Counted from the stretch's first letter, positions 44,515 through 56,426 are shown. The stretch is 64,000 bases of DNA from Branchipolynoe longqiensis (GCA_030323885.1 CM059194.1:27066363-27130362), one strand, 5' to 3'. Notes: generated by a model not told the origin, from the sequence alone. Numbers and translations are program-made.

Positions 44515-44860
44515 ATGTCCGATGAAAACATCAAATTTTCAAAACCAAAACACTTATCTAGATTTGGTTCTATATATTCAACTTAGACACTGGTGCACTT
44601 ATTAAGCATTTGTTGCTGCATAGAAGGGCATAATAAGTCAGTTAATAGAAACCTTTACTATTGAAGTCTATGGTGTCACAGTTTTGGCGTGCTTGCCAAA
44701 ATTATTTTGGCATGTTTTGACATCAAATATCTCAAAACTTAGCCATTTAAAATTAAAGTTACTTCAAACTAAAGCAAAGTACATTATAACGATTAGTATA
44801 ATATATTTATCTCAGAAAATAGCAAAAACTCAAAAGCATCGGACTATGCAACTTTAAGCG
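44515..44860 (+). mobile_element. 350-bp GCATAGTCCGATG MITE
   Basis: Left end decayed (CATGTCCGATGAAAAC), right end CATCGGACTATGCAACTTT. Confidence 0.82.
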
Positions 44861-44861
44861 G

Positions 44862-44912
44862 GGGAAATTTCAGTCACAGACGACTGGTCTTCCTCATTCC
44901 ACTGCTTCTTAC
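44862..44912. repeat. short dispersed repeat
   Basis: GGGGAAATTTCAGTC and GACTGGTCTTCCTCATTCC recur at 50735-50785 and inverted at 60549-60600. Confidence 0.7.
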
Positions 44913-45046
44913 CCTATCCTAGTAATGCCGAGCATCTGGCTAGGAAGCGACAAGTATCAATTTTTAAGTCATTGGTTTGACTCGACCATGATTCGAACCC
45001 ACGATCTACCAACACGGGATATGGATGCTCTAACTCCCGTCTGGTA
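44893..45046 (-). mobile_element. SINE head and part of the body
   Basis: CCTATCCTAGTAATGCCGAG to ACTCCCGTCTGGT. The 3' part of the SINE is missing. Confidence 0.75.
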
Positions 45047-45427
45047 TGAATAATGGTATTTAATATTTTTTAAAGTTTGTCACTGCATCTTGTAAAACGA
45101 TAACATGACATAGGACCTTTTATTCATTTTTAATTGAAACACGGAATCTGGTAGAACATCAAATGACATCAAACAACTTTGTATTCTTAAAAATTAGACA
45201 GACTTTCCGAAAGTGCCACATAGTTCTCTGGCGCACCCGCCCCCCCCCCCCCCCTCCTTTCAAAGTCTCAACCCTGGCCGTTCCAGTTTCTATTCGGAGA
45301 AAAAGGAATCTGGGAGGTCGTGACGGTACCTGGTACACACGTCTGTGACCAAAGCCAACAAAACATACGGTGGCCCAAAACATCCAGCGCAAATGTGACT
45401 TTCTCCCTAACAGACCCCACCCCGCGA

Positions 45428-45788
45428 GTTAAAGTTGCATAGTCCGACGGCTTTCAGCTCCTGTCTTTTTTTCTGAAATATATATATTAGGTTGATTGGT
45501 ATAATCTACCTTACTTGAGTTGGAAGTAATTTTTATTTTAAATGGCTAACTTTTGAGATATTCGAAGTGGAAACATACCAAATTAATTTTGGCAAGCATG
45601 CCAAAACTCTGACACCATTGGCTTCTGCAGTAATGGGTTCTATTAAATTGCCCAAGTATTCCCTTTTATGTGTTGACAAATGTTTAATAAATACACCCGT
45701 GACTAAGTTAGATATGCAGAATCAAATCTAGAAAATTATTTTGGTTTTGAAAATTTGATGTTTTCATCGGACCATGCAGCTTTAAGCT
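45428..45788 (-). mobile_element. 350-bp GCATAGTCCGATG MITE
   Basis: GTTAAAGTTGCATAGTCCGA to CATCGGACCATGCAGCTTT. Confidence 0.85.
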
Positions 45789-46098
45789 AGTAACATCTAT
45801 CGGCAGAATCTGGAACCACTCTATTTGGGTACTTTCCCCGAGTGCCTGTGATTTCACCTGTCATATCTCCATAAAGAATGCATGGACAAATAATAAAATG
45901 CCTGATTATATTCAGATATTCATATCACAATAGGCTTCAAGCTCTTATACTTGTAATATATATTAAAGAAGACAACTATGTTGTATTTTTCTTCTGGAAT
46001 TTCACCGTCGCTCTCTTCACGTGTATTACACCCCACCAGTTTAGCTAGTGGCATCTATCGGCAGAATCTGGAATTACTCTATTCGGGTCCTTTCCAGC
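45785..46098. repeat. direct repeat of about 50 bases
   Basis: ATCTATCGGCAGAATCTGGA with flanks occurs at 45798 and 46052; the intervening 200 bases are AT-rich. Confidence 0.7.
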
Positions 46099-46142
46099 TT
46101 AACTGGAGGGGTCTATTGTCGCTAGTCTTTAGATAGGAAAAG

Positions 46143-46212
46143 TAAAGCTTGTTTTATTTAACGACGCCTCTAGAACACATTGATTTTTATCATCGCCATT
46201 GGACGTCAACAT
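46143..46212 (+). mobile_element. fragment of the molluscan-type SINE
   Basis: CTTGTTTTATTTAACGACGC and TTGATTTTTATCATCG match the start of 49853-50195; the remainder is lost. Confidence 0.7.
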
Positions 46213-47340
46213 CTTTAGATAGGAGTCTATTGACAGAGACTTCAAACCCTGTAGCATTTATCTACATGTAGGGCTTGAGCCAAGTAGATGCTAGTGTGAG
46301 TAGGGAGATCTCCCTAATACACTAATTGTAAATAGGGAGAAATAGTGTGGCCAAAGGGAGGAAGTGATATAAAATGGTGCATCCTGGTGAATTTTGACGA
46401 AAAATATGCATTCAAAAACAATAACAAAAGCAAGTTAAAATAATTCTTTGGCGAGAGATTACAAATTAAAAGTGGAAACTTGGGAGATTGGGGTAATTTT
46501 GCTATTTTGTAAAATGAAGATCTCCCGTCAAATCGGGAGACTTGGCACCTCTACGTATATGAGAGCTGCATTGGAACAAATACGGCACACTTGCTATCCG
46601 GACCGCACTTCGTCCACACCTCTCGCTGATCCTCTCCGTTGTGCCTTGCTGATCCTTATTATATCTGAAAAGAGTTCCAGGAGAAGCTAGCCAGTATTTC
46701 ACTTTCTACTCTTACTCCGTCCATGTCTCTGGCTCTCCCGCTGGTCACCATAGAGCAAAGAGATATGGCCCTTTGACTCAACTCTCCTCATTTCTCTTTC
46801 CTATACTCTACCCTTTTTGTTCTCCTGGGCTTACTTCTCCCCCTGATCAAGCGAGTTGTTTGCTTGGGTGGGGCCCTTTACCTTTTTGCCCTCTCGCTTT
46901 GTTCTTGTTGCTGCAGCCCACCTTTGCCCACCTTTACCCGTCTCTTCCTCTGGAACCCTGCTGCTGCTGGATGTGAGTGCACTGCTACCCCGCTTCTACA
47001 ACCATCCCACCTGAAGTCGAATCTTCAACCAAAGATTGGGCTGATTTATCAGTGCCTTTCTATATTGCTGCAGTGCTGCAGCCGGTAACTGTCGTAAGGT
47101 TATGAACCCCACAGAGAGTCGAGTCGAATACGGCATGCGCCCGATATAGCGGTCCACTCAATATAGTGGTGAAACACTGGTGAGACACCATCCCAAATAT
47201 ATCCTCTTTATGTTCCTGAGTCAATGTGACGTGAGTAATGGCTACCTGACTATTAATTATTAATCTCACATTTAATCAGATAAACAGGGTTGCATATGAT
47301 TATAATAACAACAAATCCTCCGGTCGGACTGACACTGGTC
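46213..47340. other. region without recognised genes
   Basis: A pyrimidine-rich strand around 46770-46970 gives short Cys/Leu/Pro-rich ORFs that look like composition artefacts. No splice-supported exon and no family match is seen. Confidence 0.45.
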
Positions 47341-47344
47341 AACG

Positions 47345-47405
47345 TCCTGATATGACCTTAGATGTTGCTAGGACGTAAAACAACAACAAACAAACAAACA
47401 AACAA
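47345..47405 (+). mobile_element. 3' fragment of the SINE
   Basis: CGTCCTGATATGACCTTAGA to a CAAA-type tail, like 1089-1145. Confidence 0.7.
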
Positions 47406-47536
47406 ATATCCGGGGGAGGTAAGATGGGCTAAGATGGCGCCACCGGTACAGTGTTGCATCTTACGGAGTATAGCAATAATCATAATAATAAGAAATATTC
47501 CCTTCCGTATCTTTATACGCGCATAATACGCCACAT

Positions 47537-47599
47537 AAAAAAACAAAGACCTTACGCAAAATATATTATGTATTGCGTAAGGTCTTTGTTTTCTTTTTT
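47537..47599. repeat. near-perfect hairpin
   Basis: AAACAAAGACCTTACGCAA is followed after about 12 bases by its exact complement TTGCGTAAGGTCTTTGTTT. The stem is over 20 bases. Confidence 0.85.
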
Positions 47600-47961
47600 A
47601 ATCAAGCACATTTATACTTTTTGACTAGTTTGAAGTTGCAATAATCTGTCTTACTTTACTTTGAATGAACTTTTTTTCTTTCTTTCATTGATTAATTGAT
47701 TAAGCAGGGGATTCCATCCACAAAAGTAAGTTCTATTCATGACATCGCATATATTTCGTGTACAAAATGCAATTTCATTAACTAAATCCACTTTGATGGA
47801 CAAAATCTATTTTGGTGGAAATAATTAATCTACTTTGACGGACAAAATGTCATTGTGAACGAAATTGTCTATCAATGGGCAAAATAGGATTTCAGCCATG
47901 AAAATGGAATTCATTTAAGAAAGTGGATTTTGTTCACAAAAGTAGTTTTCGCTCATGAAAT

Positions 47962-48302
47962 AGCATTAAAGCTGCATAGTCCGATGAAGCATCAAATTTT
48001 CAAAAGCAAAATAATTATCTAGATTTGACTCTACATATCTAACTTAGATACTGATGCACTTATTAAGTATTTGGTGCCACATAGAAGGGAGTACTGAGCC
48101 TATTTAATAGAACCTGTTACTACTGAAGCCTATGCTTGCCAAAACAAATTTTACATGCTTAAATTTCAAATATCTCAAAACCTATCTATTTAAAATAAAA
48201 GTTACTTCAACTTGAAACATGGTAGAGTAAAACAAACAAATTAATATATTTATCTCAGAAAAATGACAAAAACTCAAAACCATCGGACTATGCAACTTTA
48301 AT
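47962..48302 (+). mobile_element. 350-bp GCATAGTCCGATG MITE
   Basis: ATTAAAGCTGCATAGTCCGA to CATCGGACTATGCAACTTT; lacks some bases in the middle. Confidence 0.85.
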
Positions 48303-48497
48303 TATGTTAGTAATGTGGACATTTCAGGGATAAATGCGGTTTTATTCACAAAATATGTTTTGTGTACAGATTCCTTTTTGAATTGTGGGTTAGTGATCCC
48401 ACCCCCACAACTTCACAGTGAATACAGCAAGTACTAAGTCTTGTATGGAGCTTCTAGCCTGCTCATTGGCTAGACTGGTCCCCTGACCTTTGTCATA

Positions 48498-49050
48498 AGC
48501 CGTGTTCACACGGGCAATGTAAATCGATTTGTAGAAAGCGACTTGCCTAGTTCGGGTTACATTTCACGTGTGAACGGGCGTCTGAAGCGGATTAGGGCTG
48601 AATCGATTCCTGTGATCCGGTTTCTGTAAACCACCTCTCGAGGTAGTTTACGTGAGTCGATTTCTGTGAATCGATTTATTTTGCCCGTGTGGACGCACTG
48701 AGGCGGATTAAGGATGTGACACGCATGCGCACTCGAGACCTTAGTTTGTTGACTTTCCGGTCGATCAAAAGCGCATATTATATAATTTGGTCTATGAACC
48801 GGATAGAGGTTCACATATATTTTTTTTGTCATTTATTTATAGGTTTTCACTGCCCAGCAGAAGTTTTGACCGTTCCAAACCAATACGATTCAGTACATAC
48901 ATATCCAGGTCGAACCCACTCTCTCGTACTTGCTCATGCGCAGATATCGACTTCCGGCCCAAGTAGTGCCCGTGTGAACGGGCGGCTAATTTGACTCCTG
49001 CTATCCGCCTTGGCTGAATCGCTTTAGATTTTGCCCGTGTGAACACGGCT
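48498..49050. mobile_element. TIR MITE, second copy of the 10743-11316 family
   Basis: Ends AGCCGTGTTCACACGGGC and GCCCGTGTGAACACGGCT are perfect inverted repeats. Colinear interior in the same orientation as 10743-11316. Confidence 0.87.
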
Positions 49051-49852
49051 ATAGTCCCACTAAGAGGGGGCAGCACTAGCCTGGAATACAAATTGAGCAA
49101 AGAATCATGAAAGTTGAGTTCAGGGCCTTTACGAAATATGCAGGTTTCTAAACGGCATCCCATATCCCCAGGTATTGTAGCGATAATTATCACTTTCACA
49201 ACCCCTTCATTTCATTCGGTCGGGGATCCATCCCATGACCGCCCCCCGCCCCCTCTCTGGAAGTGAGTGCGTGTTTTATCTACTACCCCACCCCAAATGG
49301 TTGCCCTAGCAAAGGGGCCTAGCTTGGGATTTTCAAATGGTACACAAATGGAATAAAACGCTATTGGAATAAATATGCGGTGGAATGAAACACTATAAAA
49401 CATCCATATATTTCAGCCATACAGTAAGTGAGAATAACGGCCGCTGAGGCGTGGGCGAGCAGTTGGGAGGTCATGAGGTACCAATAGATGACCTAATGAG
49501 TAGGTGACCAGCCGATGACTTAGTGGCTGGGGAGTAGACGGATCTTCTGGCTTATTATACTTGTATAGTGGCTTATGCAGCATATATATATAATAAATCT
49601 TCTGATGCAAGTGAGGTTCTCCCATGCTAGCAGATGCGGAGGAGCACTGGAGGTGGCGCCACCAGTCATGAGCATGGCCAGGAGGCAGTACACAGTATTC
49701 GGTGTAATAAAATATACAACAAAATAATTCCCCTCTGCGCCTTTATACTCGAATAATGCGCTATGATTAATATAATATTTTAATTGCAATCTCAGCGGTG
49801 TACCTGCGTATCTGGAAGCTAATCCAATGCCTAGGTCAGGCTCAGACTCACA
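49051..49852. other. region without recognised genes
   Basis: No ORF with protein-like features. No known repeat is seen. Confidence 0.4.
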
Positions 49853-50195
49853 GTGAAAGCTTGTTCTATTTAACGACGCCTCTACAGCACATATTGATTT
49901 TTATCATCGGCTATTGGATGTCAAACATATGGTCATTCTGACATATTTCTTTGGAGGAAACCCGCTGCCGCAATGTAGGCTACTCTTTCCGATAAGCAGC
50001 AAGGGGTATTTTATATGTACTTTCCCACAGACAGGACAACACATACCACAGCCTTTGATAAACCACTTCTGGACCAGTGGTTGGAACGGAAAATAGCCCA
50101 AACTGCAAACGGGTCAACCGAGCAGGATCGATCAGATGACCCACACCTTCATAGGTGGACACTCTACCGCCTGAGCTACGTCCCGCTCCCACAGA
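49853..50195 (+). mobile_element. molluscan-type SINE
   Basis: Contains CTTGTTCTATTTAACGACGC, GGCTATTGGATGTCAAACAT, CAGACAGGACAACACATACC and a 3' end GAGCTACGTCCCGC. Its tRNA-like part appears to be at the 3' side. I recall very similar SINEs in marine gastropods. Confidence 0.7.
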
Positions 50196-50269
50196 TCCAG
50201 AGTGAATGCTGTGTGACTGAATGAATACATAGATGACTTTGCAGTTTTGTGCCACCGTAGTTGAAGTGT

Positions 50270-50590
50270 CGCGCTTAATCTGCGCCGTCTGACGGCCGTC
50301 TCGACCCCAGCCGGGGTTAGGTGCCGTCTACACCCCGCCTAGGATTACACAGTTAGGCGCGGGCGCCTATTTATTTGGAAACCCATCGGTCCCAGCTTGT
50401 TTACCGGACCCTACTGAAAAGGGACCCGGTTCCCACGCGACCATTCCGCGAAGTGTGTACAATCCGCTACAACGTTCCCGCGCGACACAAACAAGTCTGG
50501 ACGACTCGGTGAAAAGTCGTCTGCCGGATAAGGATCTTGATTATGACTAAACTACCGCCAACTACGTCACAACGTCGCCGACGGTGGTGT
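50270..50590. other. CpG-rich stretch of unknown nature
   Basis: GC- and CpG-rich between AT-rich neighbours. No open frame over 60 codons and no convincing splice pair. It could be a CpG island, an exon of an RNA gene or part of a repeat. Confidence 0.35.
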
Positions 50591-50594
50591 GTGT

Positions 50595-52030
50595 TTGTGG
50601 TGTTTTTTTAGTGTTTGTGAGCGCGGGTTTTTTTTTTTAGTGTGTGTATATATATGTGTGTGAGTAATTGTGAATGTGTGTTTGTGGGGTGTTTTTTTTG
50701 TGTTTTTTTTTTGGTCCATTAGTTGTTTAAGCAGGGGAAATTTCAGTCATAGACGACTGGTCTTCCTCATTCCACTGCTGAAGACCACACATATTAACTT
50801 GTGTGCATGGTTGTTTGTGGTTATGGTTGTTTGTGTGTGTTTGTGATTGCTTGTTTGTGGTTGCGTGTGATTGTGTATTTGTCTTTGTTTGTGATTGTGT
50901 GTGATTGTGTGTGGTTGTGATTGTGTGTGGTTGTGGTTGTGTGTCTGTGTGTTCATGTTTGCGCGTGTGTGTGTGAGTGTGTCTGTGTTTGTGAAAGTCT
51001 CTGTGAATGTGCATGTGTGTGTTTGTGAGCGAGTGAGTGTGTGTGTGTGCATCTGTTTCTGTGTGTGAATGTCTTTGCAAGTGTGTGCTTGTGTACATGT
51101 TTATGAGTGTGTACATGTTTATGAGTGCGTGTATGTCTGTCAGTGTGTAAGTTTGTCAGTGTGTATGTTTGTCAGTGTGCATGTTTGTCAGTGTGTGTGT
51201 CTATAAATGTGAGTGTGTGTATGTTTGTGAGTGTGTATGTGTTTGTGAGAGTATATGAGTGCCTGTTTCTGTGTTTGTGAGTGTATGTGTGTCTGTGTGT
51301 GGGAGTTCTTGAATGGTGTGTTTGTGCATGTATGTGCCTGTGTGTATATTTTGTGAGTGTGGGTGTTTGAGTGTATGCCTATGTGTGAACGTGTTTGTGA
51401 GTGTGTTTGCTTTGTTTAATGTGCTTGTCTATGTTTGTGAGGAATATGTGCATGTTTGATTGTGTGTGTTTGTTCTTGCAAGTTTGCGAATGTGTACGGC
51501 TGTGTGTGAGTGTGTGTTTGAGAGTGTGTGTTTGTGGGAGGGGTATTTTTAATGTGTGTCTGTAAGTGTATGCATGGGTGTGAGTTTGTGCATTTGTGTG
51601 TGAGTGTGCTTGAGTGTGTGTTCGTGAGTGAGTTTTGGTTGTGTGTGTATTTGTGACCGAATGTGAGTGTATGTGTGTGCATATTTGAGTGTGTGTCTAA
51701 GTGTACTTGTGAGTGTGTTTGCATGTTTGTGAGTACACGTGTGTCTGTTTGAAGAGTGTGCATGTGCGCATTTTTGTTAGTGTGTGTGTTTGTAAATGTG
51801 TGTGAATGTGTATGTGTGAGTGTGTCTGTTTGTATGTTTGTGACTGTGAGTGTATGTTTGTGAGTGTGTAAGTTTGTGAGTGTTGTCCTAGTGTGTGTGA
51901 ATGTCTGCGTGTTTGTGAATGTGTGCATGTGTGTGTGTGAGAGTGTGTGTGTTTGTGGGTGGGTGTGCCTGTTTTCACTGTGTACGTGTGGGAGTGAATG
52001 TGTGTGGTGGGGGAGTGGGAGTGGGTACGC
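50595..52030 (+). repeat. TG-rich low-complexity tract
   Basis: About 1.4 kb of TGTGTG, TTTGTGAGTGTG and related words, with G and T almost exclusively on the plus strand. The His/Thr-rich minus-strand ORFs here are artefacts. A copy of the 44862 short repeat lies at 50735-50785. Unassigned sequence follows to 52626. Confidence 0.9.
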
Positions 52031-52626
52031 GAGATGAGTACAATAAGTTCAACTGGGTGCTTTTTTTGCGAAAGGGATGCGACATAATCAAGTTAATCAA
52101 ACCAGACACAGCAAGATATATGAACAGACACAAATCCTCATTGTACACCAATGTTGAAGACCACACAGATTAAGCTTCAATCCTTGGGCTCGATGTTTAA
52201 TGCTAAAGAGATTGTTTCGTGAAACAATTTATTCAGCAGAATATACTTTTTCAAAGCACAGAGGCTCTCTTGTATTCTGAGCATAGACATATATATCTAC
52301 GGACAGCTATAAAATGTACATTAATAAACTTAGAAGATAAGTTAGTGTCAATCTTAATCACGTATTAATTCAAGTAGGAATCATTTGTCGGAGATATATA
52401 TGGTCATGTGAGGCGCGTAATGTGAAGGAAGAATAGAACTAGAAGAAAACATCGGAAGGAATACATCATAATATGCAAAACCTGAAGATGTTGGAGGAGA
52501 ATTTATACCCATATATCTTTGTTTTCCCTGTGAATGTGGTGGGGTTCATTTACATACCAGCATGGTATTTTTTTAATTACCCCCCCCCCCATCCCAGCTA
52601 ACACAACCCCACGATGATGAACATGC

Positions 52627-52992
52627 ATTGAAGCTTGGTTGGTTGGTTGGTGGAGTTTTAGGTCCTGGCAACATCTAAGGTCATATCAGGATGGGTACCG
52701 ACTTGTGATAGTGCACACTCATGGCGACTTTATAGTGCTGCCCCATTGGGAGACCAGGCTGTCAGCACCATGACCAGATAATGACATTGCACTCAGTCAC
52801 ATTATCCTGACACTGAGCCAACCATCATTGCCCTATCCTAATATTACTGAGTGCCAGACTAGGAAGCGACAAGTATCAACTTTTAAGTCATTGGTTTGAC
52901 TCGACCAGGGTTCGGACCCATAGGTCTGAATCCGACGATCTACCAAACCGGGAGATGGACGTTCAACTCATTCGGCCATCCCGTCTGGTCCA
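52627..52992 (-). mobile_element. SINE, head type A, full length
   Basis: From TTGGTTGGTTGGTTGGTGGA to CCATCCCGTCTGGTC. The head contains a duplicated GGACCCATAGGTCTGAATCC-type segment. Confidence 0.87.
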
Positions 52993-53180
52993 ATGTGTGG
53001 AGATCATTGCCAGTAATATAAAAACGGTCTATCTCCCTTCATTATATTAATGAAATGATTAGAAACTGGTGCTGTGTTTGAACTGTTCTCTTCAGCTTGC
53101 ATATTGTAGTAAATTCGTTATTCCTACATTTGCAGTTTTTCCTCCTTGTGACAATTTAAAAAATCATACTTGTACAGCTA

Positions 53181-53501
53181 AGATTCCATATACGTGGTAT
53201 CCAGCATGCAAATGTGAATGTGAATGCGGTATGCGACATAGATACCCATGCCATTTTCAGGTTTTTTTGCTCCAAATTTGTGAAGGAAAGTCAAAGTTCC
53301 TATTGTTTCCTATGGCAAACGCAGCAGTATTCATATTCGCATTCACACCGATCGGTCCATGGATTGATTCACTTGCCGCATTCACATTCGTATTCACATT
53401 CGGACATATGGAAGCACCACTGTGTATTTATTATATGCTTTGCCATTTTTTTAAACATTGTCATTCGCATTCGCATACCACATACTGCGTATATGGAATC
53501 T
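53181..53501. mobile_element. TIR MITE made of GAATGC/GCATTC hexamers, copy 1
   Basis: Ends AGATTCCATATACGTGG and CGTATATGGAATCT. The interior is full of GAATGC or its complement. It is the reverse complement of 61312-61644. Confidence 0.85.
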
Positions 53502-53507
53502 GATACC

Positions 53508-54258
53508 CCTGTCACACTACAACGTAATGAGCCAACGTGAGCCTAACATGGTGATATTTCGTCATTACGTTGATGTACGTTGGATTACGTTATGATGACG
53601 TCATAATGACGTTAGAGTGACGTCGAGCTACGTCATGTTACGTCGTGTTACGTCGGCGCGCGTCGAGGTTTTGAACCTGTTCAAAACTTTCGACGTATCT
53701 CGACGTGAAGCCGTTACGTCGGGATGACGTGACAATGACGTTAGGTAGACGTTCCGCGATCGTTATAGCAGCGTAAATGACGTTAGAGTCACGTTATGTC
53801 ACATCAGACCGACGGCCCGGGTGGGAGCAACGTGTGGGCAGCGTTTTGCACGTTACGGTCACGTTACGGTCACGTTACGGTCACGTTACGGTCACGTTAC
53901 GGTCACGTTACGGTCACTTACGGTCACGTTACGGTCACGTTACGGTCACGTTACGGAGTTCACGGTCTACGGTCACGTTAGGTCACGTTACGGTCACGTA
54001 CCACGTTACGTCCACGTCACACCCGTTACGGCGACGTTACGCTCACGTTACACTAACGCCCTGTCACGTCGCCAATTACCCCTCCCCTCTAACGTTGTCA
54101 CGTTACAGCTAACGTCACGACGTACACCGACGTTACTTTCACGTTACGCTCACGTCAACTACGCGGCATTCGCGTCCACAATCTGCGATAACTTCGACGT
54201 GATATCATTATTTTCACGTTGTGGTTACGCTGACGTAGTCACGTCGTAGTGTGACAGG
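53508..54258. mobile_element. ACGT-saturated TIR element
   Basis: Ends CCTGTCACACTACAACGT and its near-complement ACGTCGTAGTGTGACAGG. The interior consists mostly of words containing ACGT. A TACGGTCACGT minisatellite of about 12 units lies at 53848-53990. No protein coding is likely. Confidence 0.82.
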
Positions 54259-54449
54259 CCTATTACTCGATGGGTGTAGTGGTTCAGCTTGCCCAGCCCA
54301 CCAGCAACCCTAGGACCATTGATGCAGTTATCATGACCGAATATGGGATGTTTTGAAACGAACTATTCTCTATGACTTTTGCATAGTCTAATCTAGACTG
54401 GGGGTCAGTCAATCAATTGGGTCATGTTGGTCTTCGCTCTGAAGTGTGC

Positions 54450-54690
54450 GACATCGAAATTAAGTAGTGGTGCATTTATTAAGCATGTGTTGCTGCATAA
54501 AGTTAATTAATTGTCTCCTTTCTTTTAACATGTTTCTGCTGAAGCCTATGGTGTCAGATTCTTCTATGTGCACACCAAAATTAATTATAGTTTTTTTGTT
54601 TTTTCTTCAAATGTCTCCAAAGTTAGCCTTTTTATAAGTTACTTCAAATTAAAGAAAGTTAGATTATAACAATAAGGTAATGTATTTATC
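54450..54690 (+). mobile_element. partial, diverged 350-bp MITE
   Basis: ATTTATTAAGCATGTGTTGC, GAAGCCTATGGTGTCAGA and AAGTTAGATTATAACAAT follow the family order. Both ends are lost. Confidence 0.6.
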
Positions 54691-54699
54691 GTTCATCAA

Positions 54700-54884
54700 A
54701 TAATTTAGCGTGAGGACTGGCTTGCTCAGTATTAGGATAATATGACTGGCTGGGATATTGGGTCATGGTGTTGATGGCCCACTCTCTCAGTGGGCCAGCA
54801 CTATAAATTTGCAATATGTGCACACTGTCACAAGTCCTGATATTACCTAAGATGTTGCTAGGGCATCGCATCCCAACCAAAATT
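54700..54884 (+). mobile_element. 5'-truncated SINE
   Basis: Body from GGACTGGCTTGCTCAG to the tail GATGTTGCTAGGGCATCG. Confidence 0.75.
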
Positions 54885-55145
54885 GAAACAACTACGTGGG
54901 ATGCTAGAGCAATTACTATGAAAAGAGTAGATGAGTCTTCAATAGTTCACTCAGCGCACCATGTTCTATGACATATAATCTGTCTTTCTCGGCGCACCCT
55001 GGCCTTGGTGACGTCATTGAATGTGAATATCTGCATTCTAACACCGCGAATATAGCGAGTGTTCCCTCAATATACATTACCCTCTGCACTGACCTCTAAG
55101 GCAATGGGCGGCATAGACAGGTAGGCGTGGGTAGGTTGGTGACAT

Positions 55146-55270
55146 CAGGGAGCCTAGGTGGTAAAATGGTTAGCACACTGGCCCGGAATGCAAGAGATGT
55201 TGGTTCGATTCCTGCTGTAGGCGCAATATTTCCCATTTTCATCACCCCCATGATATATATAATACAGAAG
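55146..55270 (+). mobile_element. second tRNA-derived SINE family
   Basis: GGGAGCCTAGGTGGTAAAAT, GGTTAGCACACTGGC and a B box GGTTCGATTCC, then ATTTCCCATTTTCATCACCC, matching 24330-24459 in opposite orientation. Confidence 0.68.
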
Positions 55271-55478
55271 ATATCGTCAATAGGTTTGTCCATATGTCGT
55301 GACATCTGTTCATAATGTTAGATATGTGTGCCTGTTGGGAATCACATGACCAGATCTGTCAGGCTTTTTGAATGTAATGACTACCCACATCACTCTTATT
55401 TTGTAACTTTGGTATCAGAGCTGCATAGTCCGATGGAAGCATCACATTTACAACAACAAAAACCCACCATATTTAGAT

Positions 55479-56155
55479 TTATTGTTGTTGTTGCTTTACG
55501 TTCTAGCAACATCTAAGGTCATATCAGGACGGGTACCGACTTGTGACAGTGTGCACTCATGCTAATAATGCCTTGCCCTATCCTAATAATGCCGAGCACC
55601 TGGCTAGGAAGCGACAAGTATCAATTTTTAAGTCATTGATTTAACTCGACCAGGGTTCGAACCCACGATCCCATGGTCTACCAACACGGGAGACAGTAGA
55701 TATAAGATTCACCCGGTACTTGTAGTACACGGGTGAAGGACAACATACTGTAAATACGAGCGAAAATAGCTTTAGTATGGAACAGGAACTAGAAACTGTG
55801 GCTCCAGTATCAAATGGTTACCCATATAGGCACAGAATTGGTGAAATGGGAGAGAATGCAAAAAGGAAAGATGGTGGCCATAGAACACCGTCGATTTCAC
55901 TTTTAAATCTTATTAAACCAGATGTTTTATTATATTTTTCAACTCAAAGGTAGCGGGTAAATATGAAGACATATACAAAGAATAAATGTTGCTTCTTAGA
56001 TTGTGAAATTAGGCTCTCATAAAGACTCATTTCATTAACCCGATTTTTGACCGTTTTTATATAAGGCTGGTCTTCACCCATGTACTGCGAGTACCGGGTG
56101 AATCCTTTATCTAGGGAGACAGACACTCTAACTTATTCGGCCATCCCGTCTGGTC
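55479..56155 (-). mobile_element. SINE with 9-bp target duplication, itself interrupted
   Basis: Flanked by TATTTAGAT at 55470-55478 and 56156-56164. Part of the body is deleted. Its head is interrupted by the MITE 55697-56113. Confidence 0.85.
55697..56113. mobile_element. hairpin-TIR MITE with 9-bp target duplication
   Basis: 417 bases. Both ends start TAGATA and continue with GATTCACCCGGTACT, then the opposite arm of a hairpin (GTACACGGGTGAA). Flanked by GGGAGACAG at 55688-55696 and 56114-56122. A 9-bp duplication fits Mutator-like elements. Confidence 0.9.
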
Positions 56156-56426
56156 TATTTAGATGTATTACCATATATCCAACTTAAATACAGGTGCATT
56201 TATTAAGCGTGTGTTGCTGCATAAAAGGAAATATTACATCAATTTAATAGAACCTGTTACTGGTGAAGGCTATGTGGTGCCCAGTATTCTGACGTACACA
56301 CCAAAGCTAATTTTGCATATCTTCACTTTAAATATATCCATTTATAACCAAAGTTATTTTATCCTTAAGATTATAATGCTCAATCTAATACATCTATCTG
56401 AAAATCCATGATCTATAATGCAACTG

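Noticed and set aside
46773..47088. Plus-strand frames rich in Cys, Leu and Pro
   Set aside because: A pyrimidine-rich stretch with no start context, conserved motif or splice pairing.
50727..51928. Long His/Thr-rich minus-strand reading frames
   Set aside because: They are translations of the TG-rich tract; composition and lack of splice or start context make coding implausible.
53777..54249. Three overlapping plus-strand reading frames with VTVTLRSRYGH repeats
   Set aside because: All three frames are open because the TACGGTCACGT repeat has no stops; it is a repeat in an inverted-repeat element.
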